The notes under the pieces are model-generated. The model had not been told where the DNA came from. It saw only the letters and a list, made by a program, of their open reading frames with translations, and did not search any database. Of a stretch of 23,488 nucleotides of DNA, positions 1 through 6,728 are shown piece by piece. Every line of letters starts with the position of its first letter. Position 1 is the stretch's first letter. Source of the DNA: an uncultured Hyphomonadaceae bacterium (lineage in GTDB: Bacteria > Pseudomonadota > Alphaproteobacteria > Caulobacterales > Hyphomonadaceae); the NCBI GenBank assembly GCA_938049795.1, contig CALLCD010000149.1, positions 1-23,488 on the forward strand, in the 5' to 3' direction. Both the position numbers and the translations under genes were made by a program.

Positions 1-17
1 GGGTTCTCGTCGCTCAT
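1..17 (-). CDS. Start of a gene that leaves the window (5 codons)
   Basis: Only the start of this gene is visible: an ATG at 17-15 on the minus strand followed by codons for S, D, E and N, then the window edge. It begins 3 bases after the stop codon of the membrane protein gene at 21-641, so the two are almost certainly co-transcribed and may be translationally coupled. Nothing can be said of its function from five codons. Small membrane proteins of this kind are often followed by a winged-helix regulator, and the palindrome in the shared promoter fits that, but this is inference. Confidence 0.45.
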
Positions 18-20
18 GGT

Positions 21-641
21 CTAGACAATCGTCCGTGGTTCGTTACGCATCGCTGCAATGCCCGGAACAAGTTGCGTCAGGGCCACCCCGAATGCCGCCA
101 CGAGATACACTTCCGCGGTGCCGACAAAAACCAGCGACATCGCCGAAAACGCGAGCGCCACCAGACATATTACATAGCTCTGCCGACGCCGGAACAATCG
201 CGCGGCCATCGCCTCGTTCAACGCATACCCAAAAAACGCCACGGGCATAATCGTATCAAACAGGACAATCGGCTGCCCCCGCACGACCACCGCATAGGCC
301 GCCGCAATCGCATAGAGGAACAGTCCTGCCCCTGTAATCGGCCATGCCGCCTGTTGGGCCTGATTGCCCGCTGAAGATCCACCCGGTTTATCGCGCAAGC
401 TCCGGCCAAGCAGCGCTGAGAAAATCCCGCCCAAAACACCAACGCCGAGCCAGACCGCGCCAATATAGTCGATCGACACAAAGAACATGCCTTTCATCGC
501 CAGCCAATGACAGATCAAGGCGGCTGTGACCAACACGCCCCACATAATCTGGAACCGACCCGACAGGCTGGGCGTCGTCTGGCCCTCCTCGGCAATCTGG
601 CGCACAAAGGCAATATCATCTGCAAGCGGTGTCTGTGTCAT
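21..641 (-). CDS. Polytopic inner-membrane protein of unknown function
   Basis: A 206-residue protein with a short soluble N-terminus (about residues 1-30) followed by roughly six hydrophobic segments, separated by a polar loop near residues 80-95 (RDKPGGSSAGNQAQQ). I do not recognise a catalytic motif and assign no function. I chose the ATG at 641 because a GGAG lies 10 bases upstream. The ATG at 650 sits only 1 base after that GGAG, and a longer TTG-started frame would run into the promoter. The gene is first in a minus-strand operon with the gene starting at 17. Its promoter overlaps a perfect inverted repeat at 659-677, so transcription is probably repressor-controlled. Confidence 0.8.
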   Translation of the reverse strand: MTQTPLADDIAFVRQIAEEGQTTPSLSGRFQIMWGVLVTAALICHWLAMKGMFFVSIDYIGAVWLGVGVLGGIFSALLGRSLRDKPGGSSAGNQAQQAAWPITGAGLFLYAIAAAYAVVVRGQPIVLFDTIMPVAFFGYALNEAMAARLFRRRQSYVICLVALAFSAMSLVFVGTAEVYLVAAFGVALTQLVPGIAAMRNEPRTIV

Positions 642-658
642 CTCGATCATTCTCCAAC

Positions 659-699
659 TACTTTGTATTTCAAAGTACACACATATCAAAATGAGTCAA
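659..699 (-). promoter_or_regulatory. Promoter with overlapping palindromic operator
   Basis: On the minus strand TTGACT (699-694) and TACTTT (677-672) are separated by 16 bases and match -35/-10 elements. The -10 lies inside the perfect inverted repeat TACTTTG-TATTT-CAAAGTA at 659-677 (7-bp arms, 5-base centre). A dimeric repressor bound there would block RNA polymerase. The repeat is about 20 bases upstream of the membrane protein start codon at 641. It is too short and lacks a T-run, so it is not a terminator. Confidence 0.6.
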
Positions 700-721
700 C
701 ATATATGATCGCCCCGCCCGC

Positions 722-1732
722 TCACATCCCGCGCGGGGTCATGCCAGCGGCCCGATAGATCTCATCAATCAGCGCCATGTTCGCGACGCCATCTTTGGGC
801 GGCAGGACGGGCTCGGCTCTGCCTGCGACCAGATCGACAAAATGGGCCAGTTGATAATCATAGGTCGCCGGTCCTCCAGCCGGAGCCTCTGCAATGATCT
901 CCGCAGCATCCGCCCCCTCCGGCCAGAGCTCGATCCGATACCCCATATGCGGCGCAATCGGATTGATCATGACGAGCCGCGCTTTGTCTCCGGTCACTTC
1001 GACCCGCGCCCCGCGTTCGATCCCCTTGGCCATGCTCGTCTCAAGCTCGGCCATGACGCCGCCCTCAAACTCCACGCGTGCCGACATTTCAAGATCAATC
1101 CCCGCCAGCCCCTCGGTCGCCCGTGCCGACACAACGCGTCCCGTTCCGCCCAGCCCCGTCCCGCCTAGCAAAGTCCGCGCCCAGTGAACCGGATAACAGC
1201 CCAGATCCATCAGCGCCCCGCCGCCAACCGCCAGCGTATGCCGGATCTCGCCCGCCCGTTCGGGTATCTCGACATTAAACACCGCCCGACACGTCCTCAG
1301 TCTGCCAAGCGCCCCGCCCCTGACCAGATCAAGCGCCGTCCCGAACGCCGGATGAAAGCGGTAGTGAAACGCTTCGAGCAAAACCGCTGAACTGCCGCGC
1401 GCCGCCTCGGCCATCGCGCGCGCCTCGTCCACATTCATCGCCAGCGGTTTCTCGCACAAGACATGTTTGCCCGCCGCCAGCGCCTTGATCGTCAGGTCCG
1501 CATGCCGGCTCGGCGGGAGCGCATTATATATCGCGTCCACATCCGCCCGCCGGACCAGCGCGTCATAGTCCGTCTCAATAGACCGTATACTGTGTTCTTT
1601 CGCAAACGCCTCAGCCCGCCCCGCCTCGCGCGCGGCCACCGCAACCACGTCCACATCATCCCGCCGCCCCGCCGGATCAATCAGCGCTTTCGGCGTAATT
1701 CGCGCCGCGCCCAAACACCCAATTGCCAGCAT
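722..1732 (-). CDS. Gfo/Idh/MocA family NAD(P)-dependent oxidoreductase
   Basis: A 336-residue enzyme, normal for the family, expected to oxidise or reduce a sugar, cyclitol or dihydrodiol with NAD(P)(H) in the cytoplasm. The N-terminal Rossmann segment has a variant dinucleotide loop (GCLGAARITP, residues 5-14). The family signature GKHVLCEKPLAMN spans residues 88-100, with the conserved lysine at about 95. EAFHYRFHP (120-128) and the C-terminal substrate domain follow. The overall pattern resembles the dihydrodiol dehydrogenase / glucose-fructose oxidoreductase branch, but the substrate cannot be told. I chose the ATG at 1732 because AGGGAGG lies about 9 bases upstream and the protein then starts directly with the Rossmann strand; a frame extending to 1858 adds sequence unlike the family. 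It diverges from the gene at 1969. Confidence 0.88.
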   Translation of the reverse strand: MLAIGCLGAARITPKALIDPAGRRDDVDVVAVAAREAGRAEAFAKEHSIRSIETDYDALVRRADVDAIYNALPPSRHADLTIKALAAGKHVLCEKPLAMNVDEARAMAEAARGSSAVLLEAFHYRFHPAFGTALDLVRGGALGRLRTCRAVFNVEIPERAGEIRHTLAVGGGALMDLGCYPVHWARTLLGGTGLGGTGRVVSARATEGLAGIDLEMSARVEFEGGVMAELETSMAKGIERGARVEVTGDKARLVMINPIAPHMGYRIELWPEGADAAEIIAEAPAGGPATYDYQLAHFVDLVAGRAEPVLPPKDGVANMALIDEIYRAAGMTPRGM

Positions 1733-1905
1733 AGCCCGATACCTCCCTGATTCCTCGAAACATTTCCACAAAACCTGCCACGGCCCGCGCGCGAAAGTTA
1801 ACAGATCGACCGATTCTGGTAACCCCGAGTTTACGGGAATTAACGACATTAACTGCAATCATGAACAGAAACCGTCATTCCGGTAACATCTTCTAAATCC
1901 TTAGC

Positions 1906-1922
1906 GGTCAATATCGGGTCAA
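1906..1922 (-). promoter_or_regulatory. Tandem TTGACC elements, possible promoter or operator
   Basis: On the minus strand TTGACC occurs twice with an 11-base period (1922-1917 and 1911-1906) in the divergent spacer between the oxidoreductase and the gene at 1969. The proximal copy is followed, after 17 bases, by TGTTAC, a weak -10. One helical turn of spacing also suits tandem regulator binding. Weak evidence. Confidence 0.25.
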
Positions 1923-1968
1923 CAGCGCGGGCCATATTGATTTGCGTACCGAATGGAGTTCACATTTT

Positions 1969-2397
1969 ATGCTCAACGATTTGATTAAACATGTAGGAAC
2001 CGAAACCGGTTTAACGCAGAGCAAGGCCCGCGCTGCTATTGGAATTATCCTGAACGCTGCCGAGCGTCAGGCGTCCCCTTTTGCTTCGGCTATGTTCAAG
2101 GAACTGCCCGGCGCCAGAACTTTGGCTGCCAAAACCGGAAGCGAAATGGGCACCGCCACTGGCGAGATTGCCCGCTTGATCGAACGCACCCCGGGCGGAC
2201 GCCGTTATGTCGCCTCGCAAATGATCCGCTCACTGCACAATCTTGATCTTGGACACCAGACCATTAGCAGATTGCTGCCCGTCATCTCCGAATATGTCGC
2301 CGAGCATAATGGGCTTGAAGGCTTCGGACATCTTGGTGACCTGATCGGAACCGATCTTGACGCCGATGCAGAAACCCAAGGCTCCATCGCCGCCTAA
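1969..2397 (+). CDS. Small helical protein of unknown function
   Basis: A 142-residue, apparently cytoplasmic protein with no signal peptide or membrane segment. The N-terminus (LNDLIKHVGTETGLTQSKAR) looks like the helix-turn-helix-like opening seen in DUF2267/DUF2780-type small helical proteins and, more loosely, HU proteins. A central segment (FKELPGARTLAAKTG) is also reminiscent of those families. I cannot place it firmly in any of them and assign no function. I chose the ATG at 1969, with GGAG 10 bases upstream, over a TTG at 1942 that lacks support. It is monocistronic, with a strong terminator 24 bases downstream. Codon use is less GC-biased than in the flanking enzymes. Confidence 0.7.
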   Translation: MLNDLIKHVGTETGLTQSKARAAIGIILNAAERQASPFASAMFKELPGARTLAAKTGSEMGTATGEIARLIERTPGGRRYVASQMIRSLHNLDLGHQTISRLLPVISEYVAEHNGLEGFGHLGDLIGTDLDADAETQGSIAA

Positions 2398-2421
2398 ATT
2401 TTCGGCCACTCCATATCCATC

Positions 2422-2455
2422 AAGGCTTCCCGAACATGGTTCAGGAGGCCTTTTT
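2422..2455 (+). terminator. Rho-independent terminator of the gene at 1969
   Basis: A 14-position stem (AAGGCTTCCCGAAC with GTTCAGGAGGCCTT; one wobble and one mismatch) around an ATG triloop, followed directly by TTTTT. It lies 24 bases after the stop codon at 2397. Confidence 0.85.
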
Positions 2456-2511
2456 GGGCTGGCTTGACCTCTCACCCCCAGACCTCGGTTTCAGGCTCCG
2501 TCAACGCAAAG

Positions 2512-2600
2512 CCTTTCTCTCGCTTTTTCGTGAACATGCGTGATTGGCAAGTGCGCGCGCTTTGCGGCAAAACAGACTGGTAGACAGAACAAGAGAAAGG
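2512..2600 (+). other. Long-range complementary pair upstream of the small RNA
   Basis: CCTTTCTCT (2512-2520) is perfectly complementary to AGAGAAAGG (2592-2600). The second arm shares its last three bases (AGG, 2598-2600) with the closing stem of the candidate small RNA, so the two helices compete at their junction. If transcription starts before 2512 the RNA could be about 240 bases with an extra domain. I see no gene and no convincing promoter in 2456-2597. Confidence 0.3.
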
Positions 2601-2753
2601 TTTCCGATACACCACACCATACAGGTTCACTCCCTCCCCCTCCCAGAACCACTGGAATTGCCCGGTCTCTGTCCCTCCCCCTCAAAGAGACCCAGGCACG
2701 TGTTTTCGGAAACCTAAAGGGCTGACTTGCATCTTGCAGGTCAGCCCTTTTCC
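2598..2753 (+). ncRNA. Candidate trans-acting sRNA with twin C-rich anti-SD loops
   Basis: No reading frame here is credible, but the plus strand folds very compactly. A 10-bp perfect closing stem (AGGTTTCCGA 2598-2607 with TCGGAAACCT 2706-2715) encloses two hairpins. Hairpin 1 pairs GGTTC 2624-2628 with GAACC 2646-2650. Hairpin 2 pairs GGTCTCT 2664-2670 with AGAGACC 2686-2692. Both loops contain the identical 12-mer TCCCTCCCCCTC (2631-2642 and 2672-2683), complementary to purine-rich Shine-Dalgarno sequences. A 16-bp terminator hairpin abuts the closing stem. C-rich loop sRNAs that mask ribosome binding sites are known in Alphaproteobacteria (for example the Rhodobacter CcsR 'cuckoo' RNAs with CCUCCUCCC loops, and Caulobacter GsrN), so a post-transcriptional repressor or titration role is the natural inference. 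The 5' end is unresolved and I see no clear promoter. It may be an unnamed family. Confidence 0.55.
2716..2753 (+). terminator. Strong terminator of the candidate sRNA, possibly bidirectional
   Basis: A 16-bp stem (2716-2731 with 2735-2750, one G-T wobble) closed by a TCT triloop and followed by T residues to 2751. It starts immediately after the sRNA closing stem at 2715. On the minus strand the same hairpin is followed by TTTAGGTTT and could also end the crotonase transcript coming from 2808. Confidence 0.8.
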
Positions 2754-2807
2754 TTTGGTGATGCGGCGTATCTCACGCCTTCAATATCTTGAAAAATTAC
2801 AATCCGC

Positions 2808-3659
2808 CTACATTGGCGTATCGCGCAGCGGCAGCAAGTCCGGAAACTCCGCCTCGCGCTTTTCCGCCTGCGCCATAAACGCTTCCTGCATATGCGGCGG
2901 CGCCAGCATCGACGCGTTCCAGACACCGATATAGTCGAGCGTGTCAGCGGTGGAATGGTCGCGGCCATAATTGATCACCACTTTTGATCCGGTCACCGCA
3001 ATCGGATTTTTCGTCGCAATGTCAGCCGCGAGCCCCATGACATAGGTCATCATCTCCTCATACGTGTCGAACACATCATTGACGAGGCCGATCTCTTTGG
3101 CCGTGTCCGCTTTGAGCCGCCGCCCGCCATAGGCCATTTCCTTGACCCAGCCTTCGGAGACAAATCGCTGCATGCGCGGGAACGTGCCAACATCGGCGGT
3201 CATCGCAATATTGATCTCCTGAATGCAGAAAAACGCGTCCTTCGTGCACCAGCGAATATCCCCCGCCGAAATCATGTCCATCGCCCCGCCAATGACCCCG
3301 CCCTGAATGGCGAACAGCACCGGCACGCGGGCCTCTTCGAGCGCATTGAACGAGCTCTGGATCTGGCGAATGTTCGAGCGAAACTGCTCCGCGGCCACAT
3401 AGCGATCCTGCTTGGCCGAGGTCACCGCGCCCTCGCTCGCAAACACCGACAAATCCATCCCCGCCGAGAAATGCTTCCCCGTCGAGGACACCACAATCAC
3501 CCGCGCCAAAGCGCCATTGTCAATCGCTCGCACAATCTCCGGCAATTCGTTCCAGAACGCCTTCGTCATCGTGTTCAGCGCCCCTCCGCGCGACAAAGAG
3601 ATATGCGCGATCTTGTTCTCGATCGACACGTCGAAACATTCGTATTTTTCCTTGAGCAT
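2808..3659 (-). CDS. Crotonase family, delta3,5-delta2,4-dienoyl-CoA isomerase-like
   Basis: A 283-residue crotonase-fold protein, expected in the cytoplasm in degradation of unsaturated fatty acyl-CoAs. The oxyanion-hole segments are KHFSAGMDL (62-70) and the GGVIGGAMD stretch (120-128). Asp128, Glu148 and Asp156 align with the triad described for dienoyl-CoA isomerase (rat ECH1 Asp176, Glu196, Asp204) with identical spacing of 20 and 8. The surrounding motifs RWCTKDAFF and TADVGTF also match that branch. I therefore favour isomerase over plain hydratase, though homologues with other crotonase chemistry exist. The ATG at 3659 has GGGAAGG about 8 bases upstream. It is monocistronic, facing the sRNA terminator at 2716-2753 and lying downstream of a terminator at 3757-3789. 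Confidence 0.85.
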   Translation of the reverse strand: MLKEKYECFDVSIENKIAHISLSRGGALNTMTKAFWNELPEIVRAIDNGALARVIVVSSTGKHFSAGMDLSVFASEGAVTSAKQDRYVAAEQFRSNIRQIQSSFNALEEARVPVLFAIQGGVIGGAMDMISAGDIRWCTKDAFFCIQEINIAMTADVGTFPRMQRFVSEGWVKEMAYGGRRLKADTAKEIGLVNDVFDTYEEMMTYVMGLAADIATKNPIAVTGSKVVINYGRDHSTADTLDYIGVWNASMLAPPHMQEAFMAQAEKREAEFPDLLPLRDTPM

Positions 3660-3756
3660 TGCTGCGGCCTTCCCGTTCTAAGCTGATCTGAACGGCTAGC
3701 CTAACACTCCGCGCGGCGCGGCGCGAGATACCGCTAGGACAAGCAGACCTCACCCC

Positions 3757-3789
3757 AAAAAAAATCCGGCCGCCTCGCAGACGACCGGA
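3757..3789 (-). terminator. Rho-independent terminator of the BON/LysM gene
   Basis: Read on the minus strand, TCCGGTCGTC and GGCGGCCGGA form a 10-bp stem with two G-T wobbles around a TGCGA loop, followed by eight T residues. It lies 22 bases after the stop of the gene at 3812-4258 and isolates it from the crotonase gene. Confidence 0.88.
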
Positions 3790-3811
3790 CCTTGTTTAAA
3801 GCTGCCAGACC

Positions 3812-4258
3812 CTAGTCCTCAAGCGCCGGAATGCGCAGAACCTGCCCGGGATAAATCTTGTCCGGATGGCTCAGCATTGGCTTGTTCGCCTCGAAGATGA
3901 TCGGATACTTCATCGCGTCGCCATAGACTTTCTTGGCAATCGCCGACAGCGAATCGCCGCTTTCGACCGTGCGAAACACAGCTTCGGGCGCCGTATCATC
4001 GGTTGCAATATCCTCCTCAACCGTCTCCACGCCGTCAATATTGCCCGCCGCCAGAATGATTTTCTCACGCTGTTCTTGGGACGCCGCCTCACCCTTGAGC
4101 ATCACCTTATTGCCTTTTATGACCACGCCAATATTGCCCAGATCCATGTCGGCTATCTCTTTCTGGATCGCCTCGGCCGAGCGTTCGGGCGTTTCAGGCT
4201 CATCGCCTCGGCCCAATAGTCGCTTACCGGCGTTCGCAACAAAATTAAAAATACCCAT
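3812..4258 (-). CDS. kbp: BON and LysM domain protein, Kbp/YgaU family
   Basis: A 148-residue protein nearly the same length as E. coli Kbp (YgaU, 149 residues), a potassium-binding protein. It shares the start MGIFNFVANAGKRL, a BON domain at about residues 25-85 (GNKVMLKGEAASQEQREKII) and a C-terminal LysM domain at about 93-145. The LysM part contains VESGDSLSAIAKKVYGD, FEANKPML and HPDKIYPGQVLRIP. As in the E. coli protein no signal peptide is evident. The start is the ATG at 4258, with GGGGAG 6 bases upstream; an in-frame extension to 4576 gives arginine/methionine-rich sequence unlike any family. The hydrolase gene upstream ends 100 bases away. Assignment to the family is firm; potassium binding is by homology. 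Confidence 0.92.
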   Translation of the reverse strand: MGIFNFVANAGKRLLGRGDEPETPERSAEAIQKEIADMDLGNIGVVIKGNKVMLKGEAASQEQREKIILAAGNIDGVETVEEDIATDDTAPEAVFRTVESGDSLSAIAKKVYGDAMKYPIIFEANKPMLSHPDKIYPGQVLRIPALED

Positions 4259-4358
4259 GATATCTCCCCTCAATTTGTGGCTAGGAATCAATGCTCCACG
4301 TTGCACCCTAGCGGAAACCATGCGCCCGTGCCAGCGAAAGCGAGCCGGCCAACCAAGC

Positions 4359-5237
4359 CTACCGCGCTGCCGCCCGCAAAAACGCTTCATACTCCGCCTT
4401 CGCATCGGCGGCATAGTCCGGATTATACCATTCCGCCATCGGCCCGCCAAAATACGCATTGTCAAAGCCATGCTCTGCGCCCTCGTAGATTTTCTGCCGG
4501 ATGTTCGACGCGCCATCCTGCTCCAGATCAGCAAACACAGCTTGGCACTCCTCGAAATTGACCACCGAATCCGCATCCCCCATCAGCGCCAGCGTGTCCG
4601 GCCTCTGCGTCCAGCCATAAACCCGCGTCCGCGCGCCGATGCCGCAATAGGGATAGAATAGAACCGACGCTTTGATCTCGGGCTTGCCGCCATCATATTC
4701 GGACAAAGACGCAGGCAATTGCTCCGGCATATCAAGGCTGAGATAGTCCATCACCGACCACGCCCCATGCGACCAACCGGCCAGCACAATCCGCTCGCGA
4801 TCAATCTCGTAATTGGCAAAAGCATGCTCCAGCGCGACCACAATATCGCCCGCCCGCTCCTGTCCGAGCAGCGCCTTGCCGCGGCACACTTCGGCGAGCG
4901 AGCTGTCCCGGTCAAACCCGCGCGGCGCATTCGACGACACGATCACCACCAGAAACCCCGCCTCATTGGCAATGTCGGCATATTCGCCATGACGCTCCAG
5001 ATTGAGCCCGCCGCAGCCATGCATCTGCACCAGAAGCGGCACCGGCCCCGCCGCCAGAACCTCTGCGGACGGCTCCCGCACGCTCATATGCTCAACCAAG
5101 AGATCCGACAGCTCCGCCACCGTCCGCTTTTCCGGCTTGGACGCCATATAGGACAAGGCAATCGCCTCCCCCCGAAACACAATCAAACCACCGAGCAGCA
5201 GCACCAAAACAAGAAGACCAATAAGATATTTTTTCAT
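4359..5237 (-). CDS. Membrane-anchored or exported alpha/beta hydrolase
   Basis: A 292-residue protein with an N-terminal hydrophobic segment (residues 4-21, no obvious cleavage site), so probably anchored facing the periplasm. It then has an alpha/beta hydrolase fold of the dienelactone hydrolase/esterase-like kind. The oxyanion strand motif is MHGCGG (72-77), the nucleophile elbow GWSHGAW has Ser156, the acid is Asp221 or Asp223 in GDAD, and the catalytic histidine is His256 in EGAEHGF. Several cysteines (75, 118, 198, 231) may form disulfides, in keeping with a periplasmic site. I chose the ATG at 5237, with AAGG about 6 bases upstream, because the hydrophobic anchor follows at once. It diverges from the thiolase at 5427. 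The substrate is unknown. Confidence 0.82.
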   Translation of the reverse strand: MKKYLIGLLVLVLLLGGLIVFRGEAIALSYMASKPEKRTVAELSDLLVEHMSVREPSAEVLAAGPVPLLVQMHGCGGLNLERHGEYADIANEAGFLVVIVSSNAPRGFDRDSSLAEVCRGKALLGQERAGDIVVALEHAFANYEIDRERIVLAGWSHGAWSVMDYLSLDMPEQLPASLSEYDGGKPEIKASVLFYPYCGIGARTRVYGWTQRPDTLALMGDADSVVNFEECQAVFADLEQDGASNIRQKIYEGAEHGFDNAYFGGPMAEWYNPDYAADAKAEYEAFLRAAAR

Positions 5238-5426
5238 GGGACGCCTTATCCGCCGAGGCCCCCTCAATGGCAAGACAGACTCCTGTAACGCGATGCCACC
5301 AAACGCAGTGCCATCCGCCCTTCCGCCAAAAAAAGTTTCCCTTTACGTCCACGTCACCCCCTAGCGCGCAGCTTGATGAGCCTGTACGGTCGCTCGCAAT
5401 ACAAAAACAATCAGGAGAAAATCGCC

Positions 5427-6635
5427 ATGCGTGAAGCCGTTATCGTATCCACCGCCCGTACCGGGCTTGCAAAAACGGGCCGCGGCTCGCTCAACAACAC
5501 GCATGGCATCACTATGGCTGGCCATGCCATCAAATCCGCGCTCGCTCGCGCCGGTGTCGAGCCCGAGGCTGTTGAAGATGTCTATCTCGGCTGCGCCCAG
5601 CCAGAAGGTGCGACCGGCCACAATGTCGCCCGCAATGCCGCGCTCTGGGCCGGTTGCCCGACCTCGACCTCCGGCGCAACAATCAACAGGTTTTGCTCGT
5701 CCGGCCTGCAAGCCATTGCCAATGCCGCCCACACCGTCGTTCAGGAAGGCGCGCCCGTGACCATTGGCGGCGGCGTGGAAAGCCTCTCGCTGGTTTCGCG
5801 TTCGGGCCATATGAATTTGCACCGCTACACTGAAGACCAGCTGATGAGCACCTACCCTGCGATCTGGATGTCGATGATCGAAACGGCTGAAATCGTTGCC
5901 GAGCGCTATGGCATCTCCCGCGAGTATCAGGACGAATATTCCGCCGAGAGCCAGCGCCGCACCGCCGAGTTCCAGAAAAACGGCTATATGGCTCAGGAGA
6001 TCGAGCCGCTGAAAACCACAATGGTCCTGACCAATAAGGAAACCGGCGAAACCACCGAGCAGGAGGTCACCGTAGACCGCGACGAGTGCAATCGCCCGGG
6101 CACCACCGCCGAAGCGCTTGCAGGCCTCCAGCCCGTCCATCGCGGCGGCATGGTCGTTAAGGAAGGCAAATATGTCACCGCCGGCAACGCCTCCCAGCTT
6201 TCCGATGGCGCGGCCGCCGTTGTCGTCATGGAAGCGGCCGAAGCGTCAAAGCGTGGCCTGTCCCCCCTTGGCCGGTTCGCTGGCTTCAATGTCGGCGCGG
6301 TAGACCCTGATGAAATGGGCATTGGCCCCGTCAAAGCCGTCCCGCGCCTTCTGGAGCGTCACGGCCTGACCGTTGATGACATCGACCTCTGGGAACTCAA
6401 CGAAGCGTTTGCCAGCCAGTGCCTCTATTGCCGCGACACGCTCGGCATTGATCCCGAGAAGTACAATGTGAATGGCGGCTCGATCTCGATTGGTCACCCG
6501 TTCGGCATGACCGGCGCGCGCTGCACGGGCTCGCTTCTGCTCGAAGGCCAGCGCCGCAAAGCCAAATGGGGCGTCGTCACCATGTGCGTCGGCGGCGGCA
6601 TGGGCGCAGCGGGTCTGTTCGAAATTTACAGCTAA
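5427..6635 (+). CDS. Thiolase (acetyl-CoA C-acyltransferase)
   Basis: A 402-residue thiolase, full length for the degradative/biosynthetic family. It cleaves 3-ketoacyl-CoA with CoA or runs the reverse condensation. Visible catalytic residues are the nucleophile Cys90 (NRFCSSGLQA), His357 (SIGHPFGMTGAR) and Cys387 (MCVGGGMGAAG), with the conserved NEAFASQ motif before the histidine. The start is the ATG at 5427, with AGGAGA 8 bases upstream. It stands alone, diverging from the hydrolase and followed by its own terminator, unlike the fadA-like thiolase at the right edge of the window. Chain-length preference cannot be read from sequence. It probably supports beta-oxidation with the crotonase and FadB in this window. 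Confidence 0.92.
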   Translation: MREAVIVSTARTGLAKTGRGSLNNTHGITMAGHAIKSALARAGVEPEAVEDVYLGCAQPEGATGHNVARNAALWAGCPTSTSGATINRFCSSGLQAIANAAHTVVQEGAPVTIGGGVESLSLVSRSGHMNLHRYTEDQLMSTYPAIWMSMIETAEIVAERYGISREYQDEYSAESQRRTAEFQKNGYMAQEIEPLKTTMVLTNKETGETTEQEVTVDRDECNRPGTTAEALAGLQPVHRGGMVVKEGKYVTAGNASQLSDGAAAVVVMEAAEASKRGLSPLGRFAGFNVGAVDPDEMGIGPVKAVPRLLERHGLTVDDIDLWELNEAFASQCLYCRDTLGIDPEKYNVNGGSISIGHPFGMTGARCTGSLLLEGQRRKAKWGVVTMCVGGGMGAAGLFEIYS

Positions 6636-6658
6636 GCGCCCACATCCTCAAAACCCAG

Positions 6659-6690
6659 AAAAGCCCGCACTGCAAAGCGCGGGCTTTTTT
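6659..6690 (+). terminator. Rho-independent terminator of the thiolase gene
   Basis: AAAAGCCCGC (6659-6668) pairs with GCGGGCTTTT (6679-6688) around a 10-base loop, with the T-run continuing to 6690. It lies 23 bases after the thiolase stop. Its 3' half is duplicated at 8024-8049. Confidence 0.9.
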
Positions 6691-6696
6691 GTGGCT
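6672..6696. repeat. Direct repeat copy 1 (3' half of the thiolase terminator)
   Basis: GCAAAGCGCGGGC, six T, then GTGGCT. It is the same as 8024-8049 except for one extra T in the second copy. The two copies flank the diguanylate cyclase gene in the same orientation. Confidence 0.75.
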
Positions 6697-6728
6697 TGTG
6701 GTGTCGCAGGCAATAATCAACGCTCGCC

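Noticed and set aside
2624..2650. tRNA T-arm-like GGTTC-ACTCC sequence
   Set aside because: No acceptor stem, anticodon arm or D-arm can be placed around it. The GGTTC pairs instead with GAACC in the sRNA hairpin.
2631..2683. G-quadruplex on the minus strand from the G-rich complements of the two C-rich tracts
   Set aside because: Each tract has only three clean G-runs, and the surrounding stems and terminator point to a plus-strand RNA. It is kept only as an alternative explanation of the repeats.
2491..2725. Short open frames on both strands within the candidate sRNA region
   Set aside because: They overlap the stems and C-rich loops, have no ribosome binding sites, and their composition simply reflects the C-rich tracts.
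4259..4576. N-terminal extension of the BON/LysM gene
   Set aside because: The Kbp family starts at MGIFNF (4258) with a strong ribosome binding site. The extension is Arg/Met-rich and overlaps the hydrolase coding region.
5361..6140. Open frame on minus opposite the thiolase (259 codons)
   Set aside because: Runs antisense through the thiolase catalytic region; composition is typical of a shadow frame.
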